DNA from: PNKC01 sp038323265
GTDB lineage: Bacteria; Chloroflexota; Dehalococcoidia; Tepidiformales; Tepidiformaceae
DNA length: 64,000 nucleotides
Reading direction: 5' to 3'
NCBI GenBank assembly: GCA_038323265.1
Contig: JBBQGT010000002.1
Coordinates: 1-64,000, forward strand
Below, piece by piece: positions 16,871 through 26,021 of this stretch. The translations under genes and the position numbers were made by a program. The stretch's first letter is position 1. The number at the start of each line of letters is the position of its first letter. The notes under the pieces were generated by a model. That model was not told the origin of the DNA. It made no database searches and was given only the letters and a program-made list of their open reading frames with translations.

Positions 16871-18238
16871 TCATAGCAGCGCCCTCAACTGCTCGGCGGC
16901 GATTCGCACCTGGCGTGGTGCGGTGCCGCCGGGGTTATCGCGGGCGGCGAGCGCCGATTCCACATCCAGTTCCAGGATGTCCGTTTCGAACAGCGGCGAT
17001 TTCGACCGGTAAACGTCCAGGGGCAAGGCGTTCAGTTCGCAACCGCGCGCCTCGCATTCGCGTACGAGCGCGCCGACCACTCCGTGAGCGTCGCGGAACG
17101 GCAGGCCTTTTTTCACCAGGTAATCCGCTACGTCCGTGGCCAGCGAAAAGCTTTCGCCGGCGGCCTGACGCATGCGGGGAAGCTGGAATTGGAGCTGGGG
17201 CATCATCGCGGCGAAGATGCGGAGCGTTGGCAGGACCACATTCGCGGCGGCCATGATGACTGGCTTGTCTTCCTGAAGGTCGCGGTTGTAGGCGAGCGGC
17301 TGGCCCTTGAGCGTAGTGAGGATAGCCATCAGTTCGCCGTACACCCGTCCGGTCCGGCCTCGCGCCAGTTCCGCCACGTCGGCGTTCTTCTTCTGGGGCA
17401 TGATGCTCGAACCGGTAGCGAAGCCGTCGGGCAGCTTAATGAAGCCGTATTCCGCGCTCGCCCACAAGACGATCTCTTCGGCGAGACGCGAAATGTGCAT
17501 CTGGGTGATCGCGCAGGCGGCAGCGAACTCCGCGACGAAATCACGGTCGGCGGTAGCATCAAGGCTATTACGCGAAATCTCCCGGAATCCCAGTTCGTAG
17601 GCGACCATCAATCGGTCCAAGGGGTAGGGGGAGCCAGCCAAAGCGCCCGACCCGAGCGGCATGACGGCCACGCGTTTCAGGCAGTCCTGGAAGCGGTCGC
17701 GGTCGCGGAGGAGCATTTCGCCATAGGCGAGCAGGTGGTGGCCGAGGGTGATTGGCTGTGCCCGCTGCACGTGGGTGTAGCCCGGCATCGGGTCGGCGGC
17801 GTGCTTTTCGCCGAGGTCGCACATCACATGGATGAGCGCGGTTGTGCCGCGAATGGCGTCCTCGCAGACGCCACGGGTCAGCAGGCGGTTGAGGAGAGAC
17901 ACCTGATCGTTCCTCGAACGTGCGGTGTGTAGCCGGCCGGCGGCATCGCCGATCTTCTCGCGGAGGCACGCCTCAACGTGGGTGTGGATGTCCTCCAGGT
18001 CCGGCTGCCATCGCACAGCGCCTGCGCGAAAATCTTCGAGCACTTCGCCCAGTCCCATGATGATCGCATCGGCATCCTGGACCGGGATGATGCCTTGCTT
18101 GCCAAGCATCCGGGCGTGCGCGACGGAACCGGCGATGTCGTATTCGTACAGACCTTCGTCCGAGCCCGCGGTGTAATCGCGAGTAAGCCTGTCCATATCG
18201 CCTTCGAAGCGTCCTCCCCAGGTGCGCTGCTCAACCAT
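16871..18238 (-). CDS. argH: Argininosuccinate lyase
   Basis: A 455-residue enzyme that splits argininosuccinate to arginine and fumarate. The superfamily signature GSSIMPQKKNADVAEL, the MPGYTHVQRAQPITLGHHLLAY catalytic segment and HTARSRNDQV are present. Its ATG overlaps the TGA of the upstream HAD gene by one base (TGATG), so the two are translationally coupled. argG is not in the window. Confidence 0.97.
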   Translation of the reverse strand: MVEQRTWGGRFEGDMDRLTRDYTAGSDEGLYEYDIAGSVAHARMLGKQGIIPVQDADAIIMGLGEVLEDFRAGAVRWQPDLEDIHTHVEACLREKIGDAAGRLHTARSRNDQVSLLNRLLTRGVCEDAIRGTTALIHVMCDLGEKHAADPMPGYTHVQRAQPITLGHHLLAYGEMLLRDRDRFQDCLKRVAVMPLGSGALAGSPYPLDRLMVAYELGFREISRNSLDATADRDFVAEFAAACAITQMHISRLAEEIVLWASAEYGFIKLPDGFATGSSIMPQKKNADVAELARGRTGRVYGELMAILTTLKGQPLAYNRDLQEDKPVIMAAANVVLPTLRIFAAMMPQLQFQLPRMRQAAGESFSLATDVADYLVKKGLPFRDAHGVVGALVRECEARGCELNALPLDVYRSKSPLFETDILELDVESALAARDNPGGTAPRQVRIAAEQLRALL

Positions 18239-18981
18239 CAGACCACCGCCTTCGCAAGCTCGGGAATGTCCAGGAGTTCCGTCACCTCATCGAACTGGAA
18301 ATCGGGTCGCACACCTTCCGCGTCAGGAGCGCTGCGCCGCCAGGCCGCGCGGATGCCTAGCCGCTGGGCGCCGAGCACATCTTCAGCGAGCGAGTTACCA
18401 ACCATCAGCGCCTCGGCAACCTCGATTTTCAGGTGCTCCAACGCGTATTCGAAGAGGGCTGGATGAGGCTTCAAGAAGCCCACCTCCACAGAGACCGCCT
18501 CCACATCCCAGCCGATGTCCAGGCCGGCATCCCGGAGGTCCGCGCGGAAGCGTTCGCCGCCAAAGGCGCGATTCGTGACGGCTGCCAACAGAAATCCGCG
18601 CTCTCGTAGCTCTAGCAACGTGGAACGGGCATCGGGGAATGGGGCCTTGCCCCCTTCTACCCCGGAAATGTACGTCGCTTCGAGCAGCTGTCCGGCCGAC
18701 TCCACGGTCATCTCGAGACCGAGCTCGCGGAGCGTTGCCTGCGCCACGGTGCCGTAGTCCGGCTCGACGAGGTCCGTGCGACGCGCCCGGCGCATCGCCT
18801 CTTCCATGCCAAGCCAGACGCTGCGCGAGACCAGGGCGGGGTCTGGGTGGGAAAGCCCCAACGCGCGCAACTCTATGGCCGCGCGCTCAGCCGCCATTCG
18901 GCGAAATTGTTCCGTCGGGGGCGCCGCACGCGAATGCCAGAGCGTGTCTCCAATATCGAAAAGGACGGCGCGGATGGGCAT
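18238..18981 (-). CDS. HAD-family hydrolase
   Basis: A 247-residue protein with the haloacid dehalogenase motifs: nucleophile DxGDT in AVLFDIGDTLWHS, LLAAVTNRAF (motif II Thr), Lys in FLKPHPALFE, and VGNSLAEDVLGAQRLG (motif IV Asp pair). These enzymes are mostly small-molecule phosphatases. I start at ATG 18981 because it places DxGDT at residue 9; an ATG at 19002 and GTG at 19032 are also in frame. It is coupled to argH by a TGATG overlap. A paralogue is at 28622-29323. Confidence 0.85.
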   Translation of the reverse strand: MPIRAVLFDIGDTLWHSRAAPPTEQFRRMAAERAAIELRALGLSHPDPALVSRSVWLGMEEAMRRARRTDLVEPDYGTVAQATLRELGLEMTVESAGQLLEATYISGVEGGKAPFPDARSTLLELRERGFLLAAVTNRAFGGERFRADLRDAGLDIGWDVEAVSVEVGFLKPHPALFEYALEHLKIEVAEALMVGNSLAEDVLGAQRLGIRAAWRRSAPDAEGVRPDFQFDEVTELLDIPELAKAVV

Positions 18982-19131
18982 TGCAGCAAAGGTGCGGGAC
19001 ATTCCGCAGACGCGCAATCGCCGCGGCTCCACGTCGCCAGACGGTTGCGTTCGGCACCGTGCGGAAGTCGTCGCTGCGTCCGATCAGGTTCGCCAGTCTC
19101 TGGCTTCACGGATTGGCAACGCAAGGCAGGG

Positions 19132-19137
19132 TACACT
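19132..19137 (+). promoter_or_regulatory. Candidate -10 (TACACT) of leaderless glgP operon
   Basis: TACACT ends 7 nt before the phosphorylase ATG at 19145 and no convincing Shine-Dalgarno follows. It probably drives the whole four-gene glycogen operon. Confidence 0.45.
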
Positions 19138-19144
19138 TAGCCGC

Positions 19145-21700
19145 ATGCGACTTCGCGCTTCACGAACCATGCACGTCGAGCCGGTCCTGCCCCCGGCGCT
19201 TGAACCGCTCCGCACGCTAGCCCGCAACCTTTTTTGGACGTGGAACACCGATGCGGCGGCGCTTTTCGAACGGATCGACCGTGATGCCTGGGAAAAGACC
19301 AACCACAACCCCGTGCGGCTTCTGCAAGTGGCCCCCGTGGAGACGATGCAAGCGCTCGCCGCTGACCACGGCTTTCTCCTTCACCTGGAACGGGTCACTG
19401 CATCGTTCGAAGGGTACATGGCACGCTCTCGGCGGGCTGACGCTTCGGGGATGTCGCTGGACGATACGATTGCGTACTTCTCGCTCGAATATGCGCTCAC
19501 CGAGAGCCTGGCGAACTACTCGGGCGGGCTCGGCGTCTTAGCAGGCGACCACCTCAAATCGGCGAGTGACCTTGGGCTGCCGTTCGTAGCCGTCGGTCTG
19601 CTTTATCACCAGGGCTACTTCCAGCAGGCGCTCGGACCGGACGGTTGGCAGCAGGAGGACTACCACGGCATCGACATGGCCAGCCAGCCGCTGACGCGGA
19701 TTCGCGACGGCCACGGTGAGCCACTTAGCGTATCGGTACCATTCGAGGGCCGCGACGTGAGTGTCGCGATTTGGCGCCTGGACGTCGGCCAGGTGCCGCT
19801 GTTTCTGCTCGATACGCGCCTGGAACGCAATGAGGTCGCAGACCGCGAGATTACGGGCCGGTTGTACGGCGGGGATATCGAACTGCGCATCCAACAGGAG
19901 ATGGTGCTGGGCATTGGCGGGGTGCGAGCGCTCCACGCCATGGGCATTCAACCCTCGGTGTGCCACATGAACGAGGGGCATTCGGCGCTCCTGGGCGTGG
20001 ACCGGATCCGCATTGTCATGGAGGAGAGCGGCGCGACATTCGATGAAGCACGAGTCCCGGTTAGTGCGGCGACTGCTTTCACGACCCACACGGCCGTGGC
20101 CGCCGGGATCGATCTCTTCCCGCCGGAGCTCGTCGAAAAGCACCTTGGCCACTACTACACGGGCATGGGACTCGATGCCCGCACCTTCCTTGGCCTCGGC
20201 CGCAGCAACCCCCACGACGACGCCGAGCCGTTCTCGATGGCGCTCCTCGGACTGCGGCTGAGCGGCTACCGCAACGGCGTTTCGAAGCTGCACCGGTCCG
20301 TTTCTCGGAAGCTCTGGGAATCCGCCTGGCCACAGCTCCCGCAAGACCAGGTGCCGATCGATTCGATTACGAACGGCGTGCATCTACCGACGTGGGTCTC
20401 GCACGAATTGGGCGAACTTTACGACCGGTACCTGGGGCGCGAATGGCGAGACGAGCCAACCAGGCCTGGACTTTGGGATGAGGTTGATTCGATTCCGGAC
20501 GAAGCCCTCTGGCAGGCGCACGAACGGCAGCGGGAGCGCCTGGTCTACCGGGCGCGCGATGAATCACGCGAAGTTGCGGTGCGCAGTGGGACTACCTCGT
20601 CGTCGCCTTCGCTGGGGCAGGCGCTGGACCCGAAAGCACTGACGATCGGGTTTGCGCGGCGGTTCGCTGGTTACAAGCGCGCGACCCTCCTGTTCCGGGA
20701 CCTGGGACGCCTTGAGCGCATCGTGAACAATCCGCAACGGCCCGTGCAGTTCATCTTTTCGGGCAAAGCGCATCCAAGGGACGAGGGAGCGAAACAGCTC
20801 ATTCGCGAAGTGCTCCAACACAGCCGTATGCCCGAGTTTCGCGACCGCCTGGTACTGCTCGAGCGGTACGATGTGGAGTTGGCGCGCAGCCTAGTGCAGG
20901 GTTGCGATGTCTGGCTCAACACGCCGCTTCGCCCTCTCGAAGCGAGCGGCACCAGTGGGATGAAAGCGACTGCCAACGGCGCGCTGCACCTGAGCGTGAT
21001 GGATGGCTGGTGGTGGGAGGCCTATCGCCCTGGCCTGGGATGGGCGATTGGCCGCGATAGCCTTGACGACGACCCCGAGGTGCAGGACGCATTCGACTCG
21101 TCTTCGCTGTATGACCTCCTGGAGAACGAAGTTACGGGCAGCTTCTACACTCGTGACCCGGACGGTGTGCCGCGTGATTGGGTGCGCCGCATGAAACTCT
21201 CGATCGGCGAGTTCGCGCCGGTGTTCAACACCAGCCGGATGGTTGGGGAGTATGCGCGAAAGGCCTACGCGCCGGCCGCGGCGAGTTGGCGGCGGCTGCG
21301 CGAAAATAACCTGGCAGCGGCGCGCGACCAGGCGGAGTGGCTCGGCCGTGTGACCGCTGCCTGGGACGGCGTGGAGGTCCTGAGCGTGGAAGACACTGCG
21401 CACGGCGACGTGTTAGCGGGCACACCGATCGAAGTGACCGCGCGAGTGGCCTCAGCAAGCCTGCGACCGGCGGACCTGCGCGTGGATATCCTCCACGGGA
21501 GCGCGGACGCGGCTGGGGATCTGATAGCCGAACATGAAACACCGATGTCGCTTGTGCTACAAACTGAAGACGGAAACAGCGTCTTCAGCGGCACCTTCGC
21601 ACCGGAACAGGGCGGGAGCGTGGGCTATGCCATCCGCATCCTTCCGCTGCACCCCGACCTTCACAGCCCGTTCGTGGCCGGGCTCGCCAAGTGGTCTTGA
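19145..21700 (+). CDS. glgP: Alpha-glucan (glycogen) phosphorylase, bacterial short type
   Basis: An 851-residue GT35 enzyme that releases glucose 1-phosphate from alpha-1,4-glucan. The start LPPALEPLRTLARNLFWTWN is typical of the group of about 850 residues, distinct from the E. coli MalP type. Active-site segments ALTESLANYSGGLGVLAGDHLKSASDLGLP, CHMNEGHSA, GFARRFAGYKRA and the PLP-lysine motif EASGTSGMKATANGALHLS are present. The open frame extends upstream over the divergent HAD gene, but ATG 19145 fits the family start and a -10 hexamer. It is first in the glgP-GH57-GH57-glgA operon. Confidence 0.93.
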   Translation: MRLRASRTMHVEPVLPPALEPLRTLARNLFWTWNTDAAALFERIDRDAWEKTNHNPVRLLQVAPVETMQALAADHGFLLHLERVTASFEGYMARSRRADASGMSLDDTIAYFSLEYALTESLANYSGGLGVLAGDHLKSASDLGLPFVAVGLLYHQGYFQQALGPDGWQQEDYHGIDMASQPLTRIRDGHGEPLSVSVPFEGRDVSVAIWRLDVGQVPLFLLDTRLERNEVADREITGRLYGGDIELRIQQEMVLGIGGVRALHAMGIQPSVCHMNEGHSALLGVDRIRIVMEESGATFDEARVPVSAATAFTTHTAVAAGIDLFPPELVEKHLGHYYTGMGLDARTFLGLGRSNPHDDAEPFSMALLGLRLSGYRNGVSKLHRSVSRKLWESAWPQLPQDQVPIDSITNGVHLPTWVSHELGELYDRYLGREWRDEPTRPGLWDEVDSIPDEALWQAHERQRERLVYRARDESREVAVRSGTTSSSPSLGQALDPKALTIGFARRFAGYKRATLLFRDLGRLERIVNNPQRPVQFIFSGKAHPRDEGAKQLIREVLQHSRMPEFRDRLVLLERYDVELARSLVQGCDVWLNTPLRPLEASGTSGMKATANGALHLSVMDGWWWEAYRPGLGWAIGRDSLDDDPEVQDAFDSSSLYDLLENEVTGSFYTRDPDGVPRDWVRRMKLSIGEFAPVFNTSRMVGEYARKAYAPAAASWRRLRENNLAAARDQAEWLGRVTAAWDGVEVLSVEDTAHGDVLAGTPIEVTARVASASLRPADLRVDILHGSADAAGDLIAEHETPMSLVLQTEDGNSVFSGTFAPEQGGSVGYAIRILPLHPDLHSPFVAGLAKWS

Positions 21701-21708
21701 GGAGAACA

Positions 21709-23346
21709 ATGTCAGGAAACGCAACCATCGTCCTCCACACTCACTTGCCATATTGCAGGCTGGCCGGGCTCTGGCCGCACGGCGAAGAGTGGCTGCACGA
21801 GGCGATGCTGGAATGTTACCTGCCGTTGATCGCGGCCTTCACCCGGCTTTCGAAGGAAGTGCCCGGCGAACTCGGCGTGACGATTAACATGACGCCAATC
21901 CTCGCGGAGCAGATCGCCGATCCGCTGATGCGTGACCACTTCCGCGTGTACCTGGCCGACAAGATCGCGCGGGCGCAGGCGGACGTTGCGCGCTTCGGGA
22001 ACTCGCCAGGGCTGTTGGGGAAGACCGCCAGCTTCCACCTGAACCGTTACGAGACCGCGCGAGCGTTCTACGAGGACGATATCCGGGCCGACCCGCTCGC
22101 CGCCCTCACCGCGCTCGAAGACGGCGGCCACATCGAAATTGCGACGTGCGCCGCGACTCACGGCTATCTACCGCTGCTCCAGGACGAGGCCGCAGTGCGG
22201 TTTCAGGTCGAGACCGGCGTCGCCTCGCACGTCAAGAACTTTGGCCGCAAGCCTCGCTCATTCTGGCTTCCCGAGTGCGCATACAAGCCGGGGCTCGAAC
22301 GTTTCCTGGAAGACGCCGGCATCAAGGTTTTCTTTGTTGAGACGCACCTCGTCATCGGGGGTGCGGCGCGGGGCAAGGCGCTCGGCGGGATGGTAGGCCC
22401 GTACCCTGCACTCGAACGGCGTGAGCCCGTCCGTCCCGTTCGCGTCGAACCCCACCTCGGTACGACTTTCCGTCCCTACTACGTGGGCACCTCGAACGTC
22501 GCTGTCCTGGCCCGGAACGAACGCAGCGGCCTCCAGGTCTGGTCCGCGGCCAACGGCTACCCGGGTGATGCGGCTTATCGCGAATTCCACAAGAAGGACG
22601 CTGTCTCGGGGCTGCACTATTGGCGCGTCACCGGCCCGCGGGTCGAACTCGGCGACAAGGCGGAATACGACCCGGAGGTGGCAAACGTTCGGACTGTCCA
22701 ACAGGCGCAACACTTCCGTGAGGTAGTGAAGTCGGAACTGATGGCCTACGAGACCGGTACGTATGAGAGCGGTGCCCACGACCACGGATCGGTGATGGCT
22801 TCGTACGACACAGAGCTTTTCGGGCACTGGTGGATGGAGGGGGTGAACTGGCTCGAGCACGTCATCAGGAACCTTGCGGCCGATAAGGACGTGAACCTGA
22901 TCTCCGCCGGCAAGCTGGTGGAGGACCAACCGCCGACCGAATCGATCGTGCTGCCGGAAGGCTCCTGGGGCGCTGGCGGGGATCATCGGACGTGGATAAA
23001 CGACGACACCGCATGGACATGGCCGGTGATTTACGAACGGCAGGCGCGGGCGGCCAAGCTGCTGCTTGATTCCACCCCCGCGACACAACAACTGGCGAGG
23101 GAGCTACTCCTTCTGCAGGCTTCCGATTGGCAGTTCCTCATGACCACCGGGCAAGCCCGCGAATACGCCATCGAGCGGTTCAACAGCCACGCCGAACGGT
23201 TCGACGCGCTGGCGAACGCGATCGACGCAAATGACGCGCGGTTGGGGCCTTTACTCAAGGACTTTGAGTGGTTGGACAACCCATTCCCTTTCATCGATCC
23301 GCTTGGCTATCATTCCCCAGCCCCGGCTGCGAAAGTCCAGGGATAA
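21709..23346 (+). CDS. GH57 1,4-alpha-glucan branching enzyme
   Basis: A 545-residue GH57 protein with a C-terminal DUF1957-like helical region. The N-terminal ATIVLHTHLPYCRLAGLWPHGEEWL, the nucleophile Glu189 in FWLPECAYKPGLERFL and the catalytic Asp367 in SYDTELFGHWWMEG agree with GH57 branching enzymes, which use retaining chemistry to make alpha-1,6 branches. The ribosome site GAGGAG overlaps the glgP stop. It replaces the GH13 GlgB of most bacteria in this operon. Confidence 0.88.
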   Translation: MSGNATIVLHTHLPYCRLAGLWPHGEEWLHEAMLECYLPLIAAFTRLSKEVPGELGVTINMTPILAEQIADPLMRDHFRVYLADKIARAQADVARFGNSPGLLGKTASFHLNRYETARAFYEDDIRADPLAALTALEDGGHIEIATCAATHGYLPLLQDEAAVRFQVETGVASHVKNFGRKPRSFWLPECAYKPGLERFLEDAGIKVFFVETHLVIGGAARGKALGGMVGPYPALERREPVRPVRVEPHLGTTFRPYYVGTSNVAVLARNERSGLQVWSAANGYPGDAAYREFHKKDAVSGLHYWRVTGPRVELGDKAEYDPEVANVRTVQQAQHFREVVKSELMAYETGTYESGAHDHGSVMASYDTELFGHWWMEGVNWLEHVIRNLAADKDVNLISAGKLVEDQPPTESIVLPEGSWGAGGDHRTWINDDTAWTWPVIYERQARAAKLLLDSTPATQQLARELLLLQASDWQFLMTTGQAREYAIERFNSHAERFDALANAIDANDARLGPLLKDFEWLDNPFPFIDPLGYHSPAPAAKVQG

Positions 23347-23365
23347 GGGGCCTGAAGCAAGCGCG

Positions 23366-24610
23366 ATGACTTACTGGGCCCAGCTGCTCCACTTCTATCA
23401 ACCGCCCACGCAAACCCACGACATCCTTTGCCGGGTGACCAATGAATCGTACCGGCCGCTGCTCGGCGTCCTCCGGGAGCACCCTGAAGCCAAGTTGGCG
23501 GTCAACATCAACGGCGTCCTCACAGAGCTTTTGCTGGAGCACGGCTTGAGCGACGTCGTTGAAGGGCTGCAAGAGCTCGCCGAACGGGGCCAGGTCGAAT
23601 TTGTGGGGAGTGGCAAGTACCACCCGATTCTCCCGCTGATACCGGGCGCTGAACGCCAACGTTCGATCGCCGAGAACGCGAGGGCAAACTCAGCCGCTTT
23701 CGGTGGAAGCTGGCAACCGCGGGGGTTCTTCCCGCCGGAACTCTGCTTCAGCGCCGAAATAACCGCGCCGATCGCGGCGTCCGGCCACGAATGGCTACTC
23801 CTCAGCGGCGTCGCCTGCCCGGCCGAGTGGCCCGTAGACCGGGTCTATCGAGTCGCCGCGGAGGGACGCTCGCTTGCCGCGCTTTTTCGCGACGATTCGC
23901 GGAGCAATCGCATCTCGTTCCGTGAAAGCGACCCGGCAGACTTCATCGATGACCTGGCACGCGTGGGCGAAGGGGAGCCGGCCTATGTACTGACAGCTAT
24001 GGACGCGGAGACGTATGGCCACCACATTCGCGACTGGGAGCGTCAGTTCCTCGCAGCCACCTACGACAAACTCGCCGCGCAACCCGAGGAGCAGTCTGAG
24101 CGGCACACGCGCCGCGTCGAATCGGTACTCCCGAGCACGCTTCTCAACCTTTTCCCTGCTGGGCCCGTGGTGGAGCCCCTGGCGTCCTCGTGGAGCACCA
24201 GCCACGAAGATCTCGCGGTGCACAATCCCTACCCTCTGTGGCGATCACCGGGCAACCACGTACACGAACTGCAGTGGGAGTATGTGGACCACTGCCTCGG
24301 CCTGCTCGAGGTGGCTCTGAGCCACGCCACCACGGATGTCGCGCGCAAGTTCGCACATATCGCTGACCAGAAGTTGCAGCCGGCCTTGCACAGCTGCCAG
24401 TTCTGGTGGGCCAGCCGCCGCCCGATGTGGGACGAGCCCATGATCCACCGCGGCTTCCTGCTGCTCAATGAGGTCGTGCTGTTCGCCTCCAAAGCGATCG
24501 CTGAAGGCTCCGGCTCTTCGCGCGTCAAGCAGGAAGCTCGCTGGCTGCTCGCCGCTGCAAACGAGACGCGCGCCCAACTCGAACGCGAACTATTCGCACG
24601 GCCGGCATGA
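23366..24610 (+). CDS. Second GH57 glycosidase/glucanotransferase
   Basis: A 414-residue GH57 protein. It begins MTYWAQLLHFYQPPTQTHDIL, has candidate nucleophile Glu125 in RGFFPPELCFS and acid/base Asp213 in VLTAMDAETYGHHI. It is shorter than most GH57 amylases and could be an alpha-amylase, a 4-alpha-glucanotransferase or a debranching-type enzyme; the sequence does not decide. The longer upstream frame overlaps the previous gene and lacks the family start. Its TGA overlaps the glgA ATG (ATGA), so it is translated with glgA. Confidence 0.85.
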   Translation: MTYWAQLLHFYQPPTQTHDILCRVTNESYRPLLGVLREHPEAKLAVNINGVLTELLLEHGLSDVVEGLQELAERGQVEFVGSGKYHPILPLIPGAERQRSIAENARANSAAFGGSWQPRGFFPPELCFSAEITAPIAASGHEWLLLSGVACPAEWPVDRVYRVAAEGRSLAALFRDDSRSNRISFRESDPADFIDDLARVGEGEPAYVLTAMDAETYGHHIRDWERQFLAATYDKLAAQPEEQSERHTRRVESVLPSTLLNLFPAGPVVEPLASSWSTSHEDLAVHNPYPLWRSPGNHVHELQWEYVDHCLGLLEVALSHATTDVARKFAHIADQKLQPALHSCQFWWASRRPMWDEPMIHRGFLLLNEVVLFASKAIAEGSGSSRVKQEARWLLAAANETRAQLERELFARPA

Positions 24611-25986
24611 AAATCCTCTTCGCCTCGGCCGAAGTCGATCCATTTGCGAAGGTTGGCGGTCTGGCGGACGTCGCGGCCGCGCTTCCTCAACGCCTGCGTC
24701 AGATCGGGCACGATGTGCAAGTGGTGACGCCTTGCCATGCGACCGCCCGCTGGGCCTTCGATGGGGCAGGCATCCGCCGGACACTCGCCGTGCCGTTCCC
24801 GGGCGGCCCGCGAGACATCGAGATCGCGACCGTCAGTGGAGTGGGTGACGTCCCGGTGCACCTCGTTCGCGATACCCGGGCGTTCGACCGCGAAAACGTC
24901 TACGGCGAGCCCGACGACCTTGCGCGCTACCAATCGTTCTGTCGCGTGATCATCGAAATGCTCAAACAGGACGAATGGAAGCCCGACATCCTGCATTTGA
25001 ACGATTGGCACACCGCGCCTTGCGCTTTCGCCCTGCGCAACCTTTCGTGGTCGAGCCCGGCGTTGCGGGGGATCGCCTCTGTCTTCACGATCCACAACCT
25101 GCGCTATCGAGGGCCCGACGAGTTCAACGATTACCTTTCGCAGGGGATCTACTACAGCGACATGGTCACCACAGTCAGCCCGAGCTACGCGCGCGAAGTA
25201 GTCACGCAGGAACTTGGGGAAGGGCTGGAGTCGCTTCTTGGACTGCGCGGCGACCGGCTTGCGGGGATTCTCAACGGGCTCAACACGGATCTTTTTAATC
25301 CGCGAACCGACGTCAACCTGGCGCACCAGTTCGATCTCGCCAGCATCGACGAACGCGTATTGAACCGGACGGCGCTGCGGGCTGAACTGCGACTGACGGA
25401 GGCGGCTGGCCCGCTTGCGGCAATGGTTACGCGCTTGACCGAGCAGAAGGGCGTCGACCTCGTCATCCAGGCGGTGCCCGAGATGCTCGCCGCGGATGGC
25501 CAGTTGGTCGTCCTCGGAGACGGCGACGCCTGGCTGAAGAAGGAGCTCGGCAACCTCGAGGCCTCAAACCCGGGCCGCGTCTGCCTGGCGCCAAGGTTCG
25601 ATGAGGGCCTGGCTCAGCGCATTTACGCTGGCTCCGACGTGTTCCTCATGCCGTCGCGTTACGAACCGTGTGGGCTTGGGCAGTTGATCGCCATGCGCTA
25701 CGGCAGCGTGCCGATCGGCCGCCGCACTGGTGGCCTGGCGGACTCCATCTTCGACCTCGATGAGCACCCAGAATCTCCTACCGGGTTCCTCTTCGATGAG
25801 TTCAGCAGCCCGGGCCTGGCGGGCGCTTTTGAGCGCGCGGCGTTGGCGTTCCGGGACCCCGAGACGTGGCGCAGGCTACAGACAGCCGGCATGAGCCACG
25901 ACTTTTCGTGGAACGCCTCGGCAAAGCACTACGTAGACATTTACGTGGCTGCCCTCCGGTCGCGCGGCGTGGTGCCACTGGAGTAG
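24607..25986 (+). CDS. glgA: Glycogen synthase (GT5)
   Basis: A 459-residue enzyme that extends alpha-1,4-glucan from a nucleotide-glucose donor. KILFASAEVDPFAKVGGLADVAAALP carries the donor-binding Lys15 (KxGGL), and SRYEPCGLGQLIAMRYGSVPIGRRTGGLADSI is the C-domain donor site. VFTIHNLRYRG and ILNGLNTDLFNP are also typical. It overlaps the upstream GH57 gene by 4 nt. glgC is not nearby, so the ADP-glucose supply must come from elsewhere. Confidence 0.95.
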   Translation: MKILFASAEVDPFAKVGGLADVAAALPQRLRQIGHDVQVVTPCHATARWAFDGAGIRRTLAVPFPGGPRDIEIATVSGVGDVPVHLVRDTRAFDRENVYGEPDDLARYQSFCRVIIEMLKQDEWKPDILHLNDWHTAPCAFALRNLSWSSPALRGIASVFTIHNLRYRGPDEFNDYLSQGIYYSDMVTTVSPSYAREVVTQELGEGLESLLGLRGDRLAGILNGLNTDLFNPRTDVNLAHQFDLASIDERVLNRTALRAELRLTEAAGPLAAMVTRLTEQKGVDLVIQAVPEMLAADGQLVVLGDGDAWLKKELGNLEASNPGRVCLAPRFDEGLAQRIYAGSDVFLMPSRYEPCGLGQLIAMRYGSVPIGRRTGGLADSIFDLDEHPESPTGFLFDEFSSPGLAGAFERAALAFRDPETWRRLQTAGMSHDFSWNASAKHYVDIYVAALRSRGVVPLE

Positions 25987-26009
25987 CCGCCCCGTGCGGC
26001 AGCCACTGC

Positions 26010-26015
26010 TAGAAT
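26010..26015 (+). promoter_or_regulatory. Candidate -10 (TAGAAT) of leaderless mazG
   Basis: TAGAAT ends 6 nt before the mazG ATG with no ribosome site between. This is a second transcription start within 36 nt of the glgA stop. Confidence 0.45.
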
Positions 26016-26021
26016 TCGCCC

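Noticed and set aside
18776..19144. Upstream extension of the phosphorylase frame
   Set aside because: It lies opposite the HAD hydrolase gene, and the family start is at 19145.
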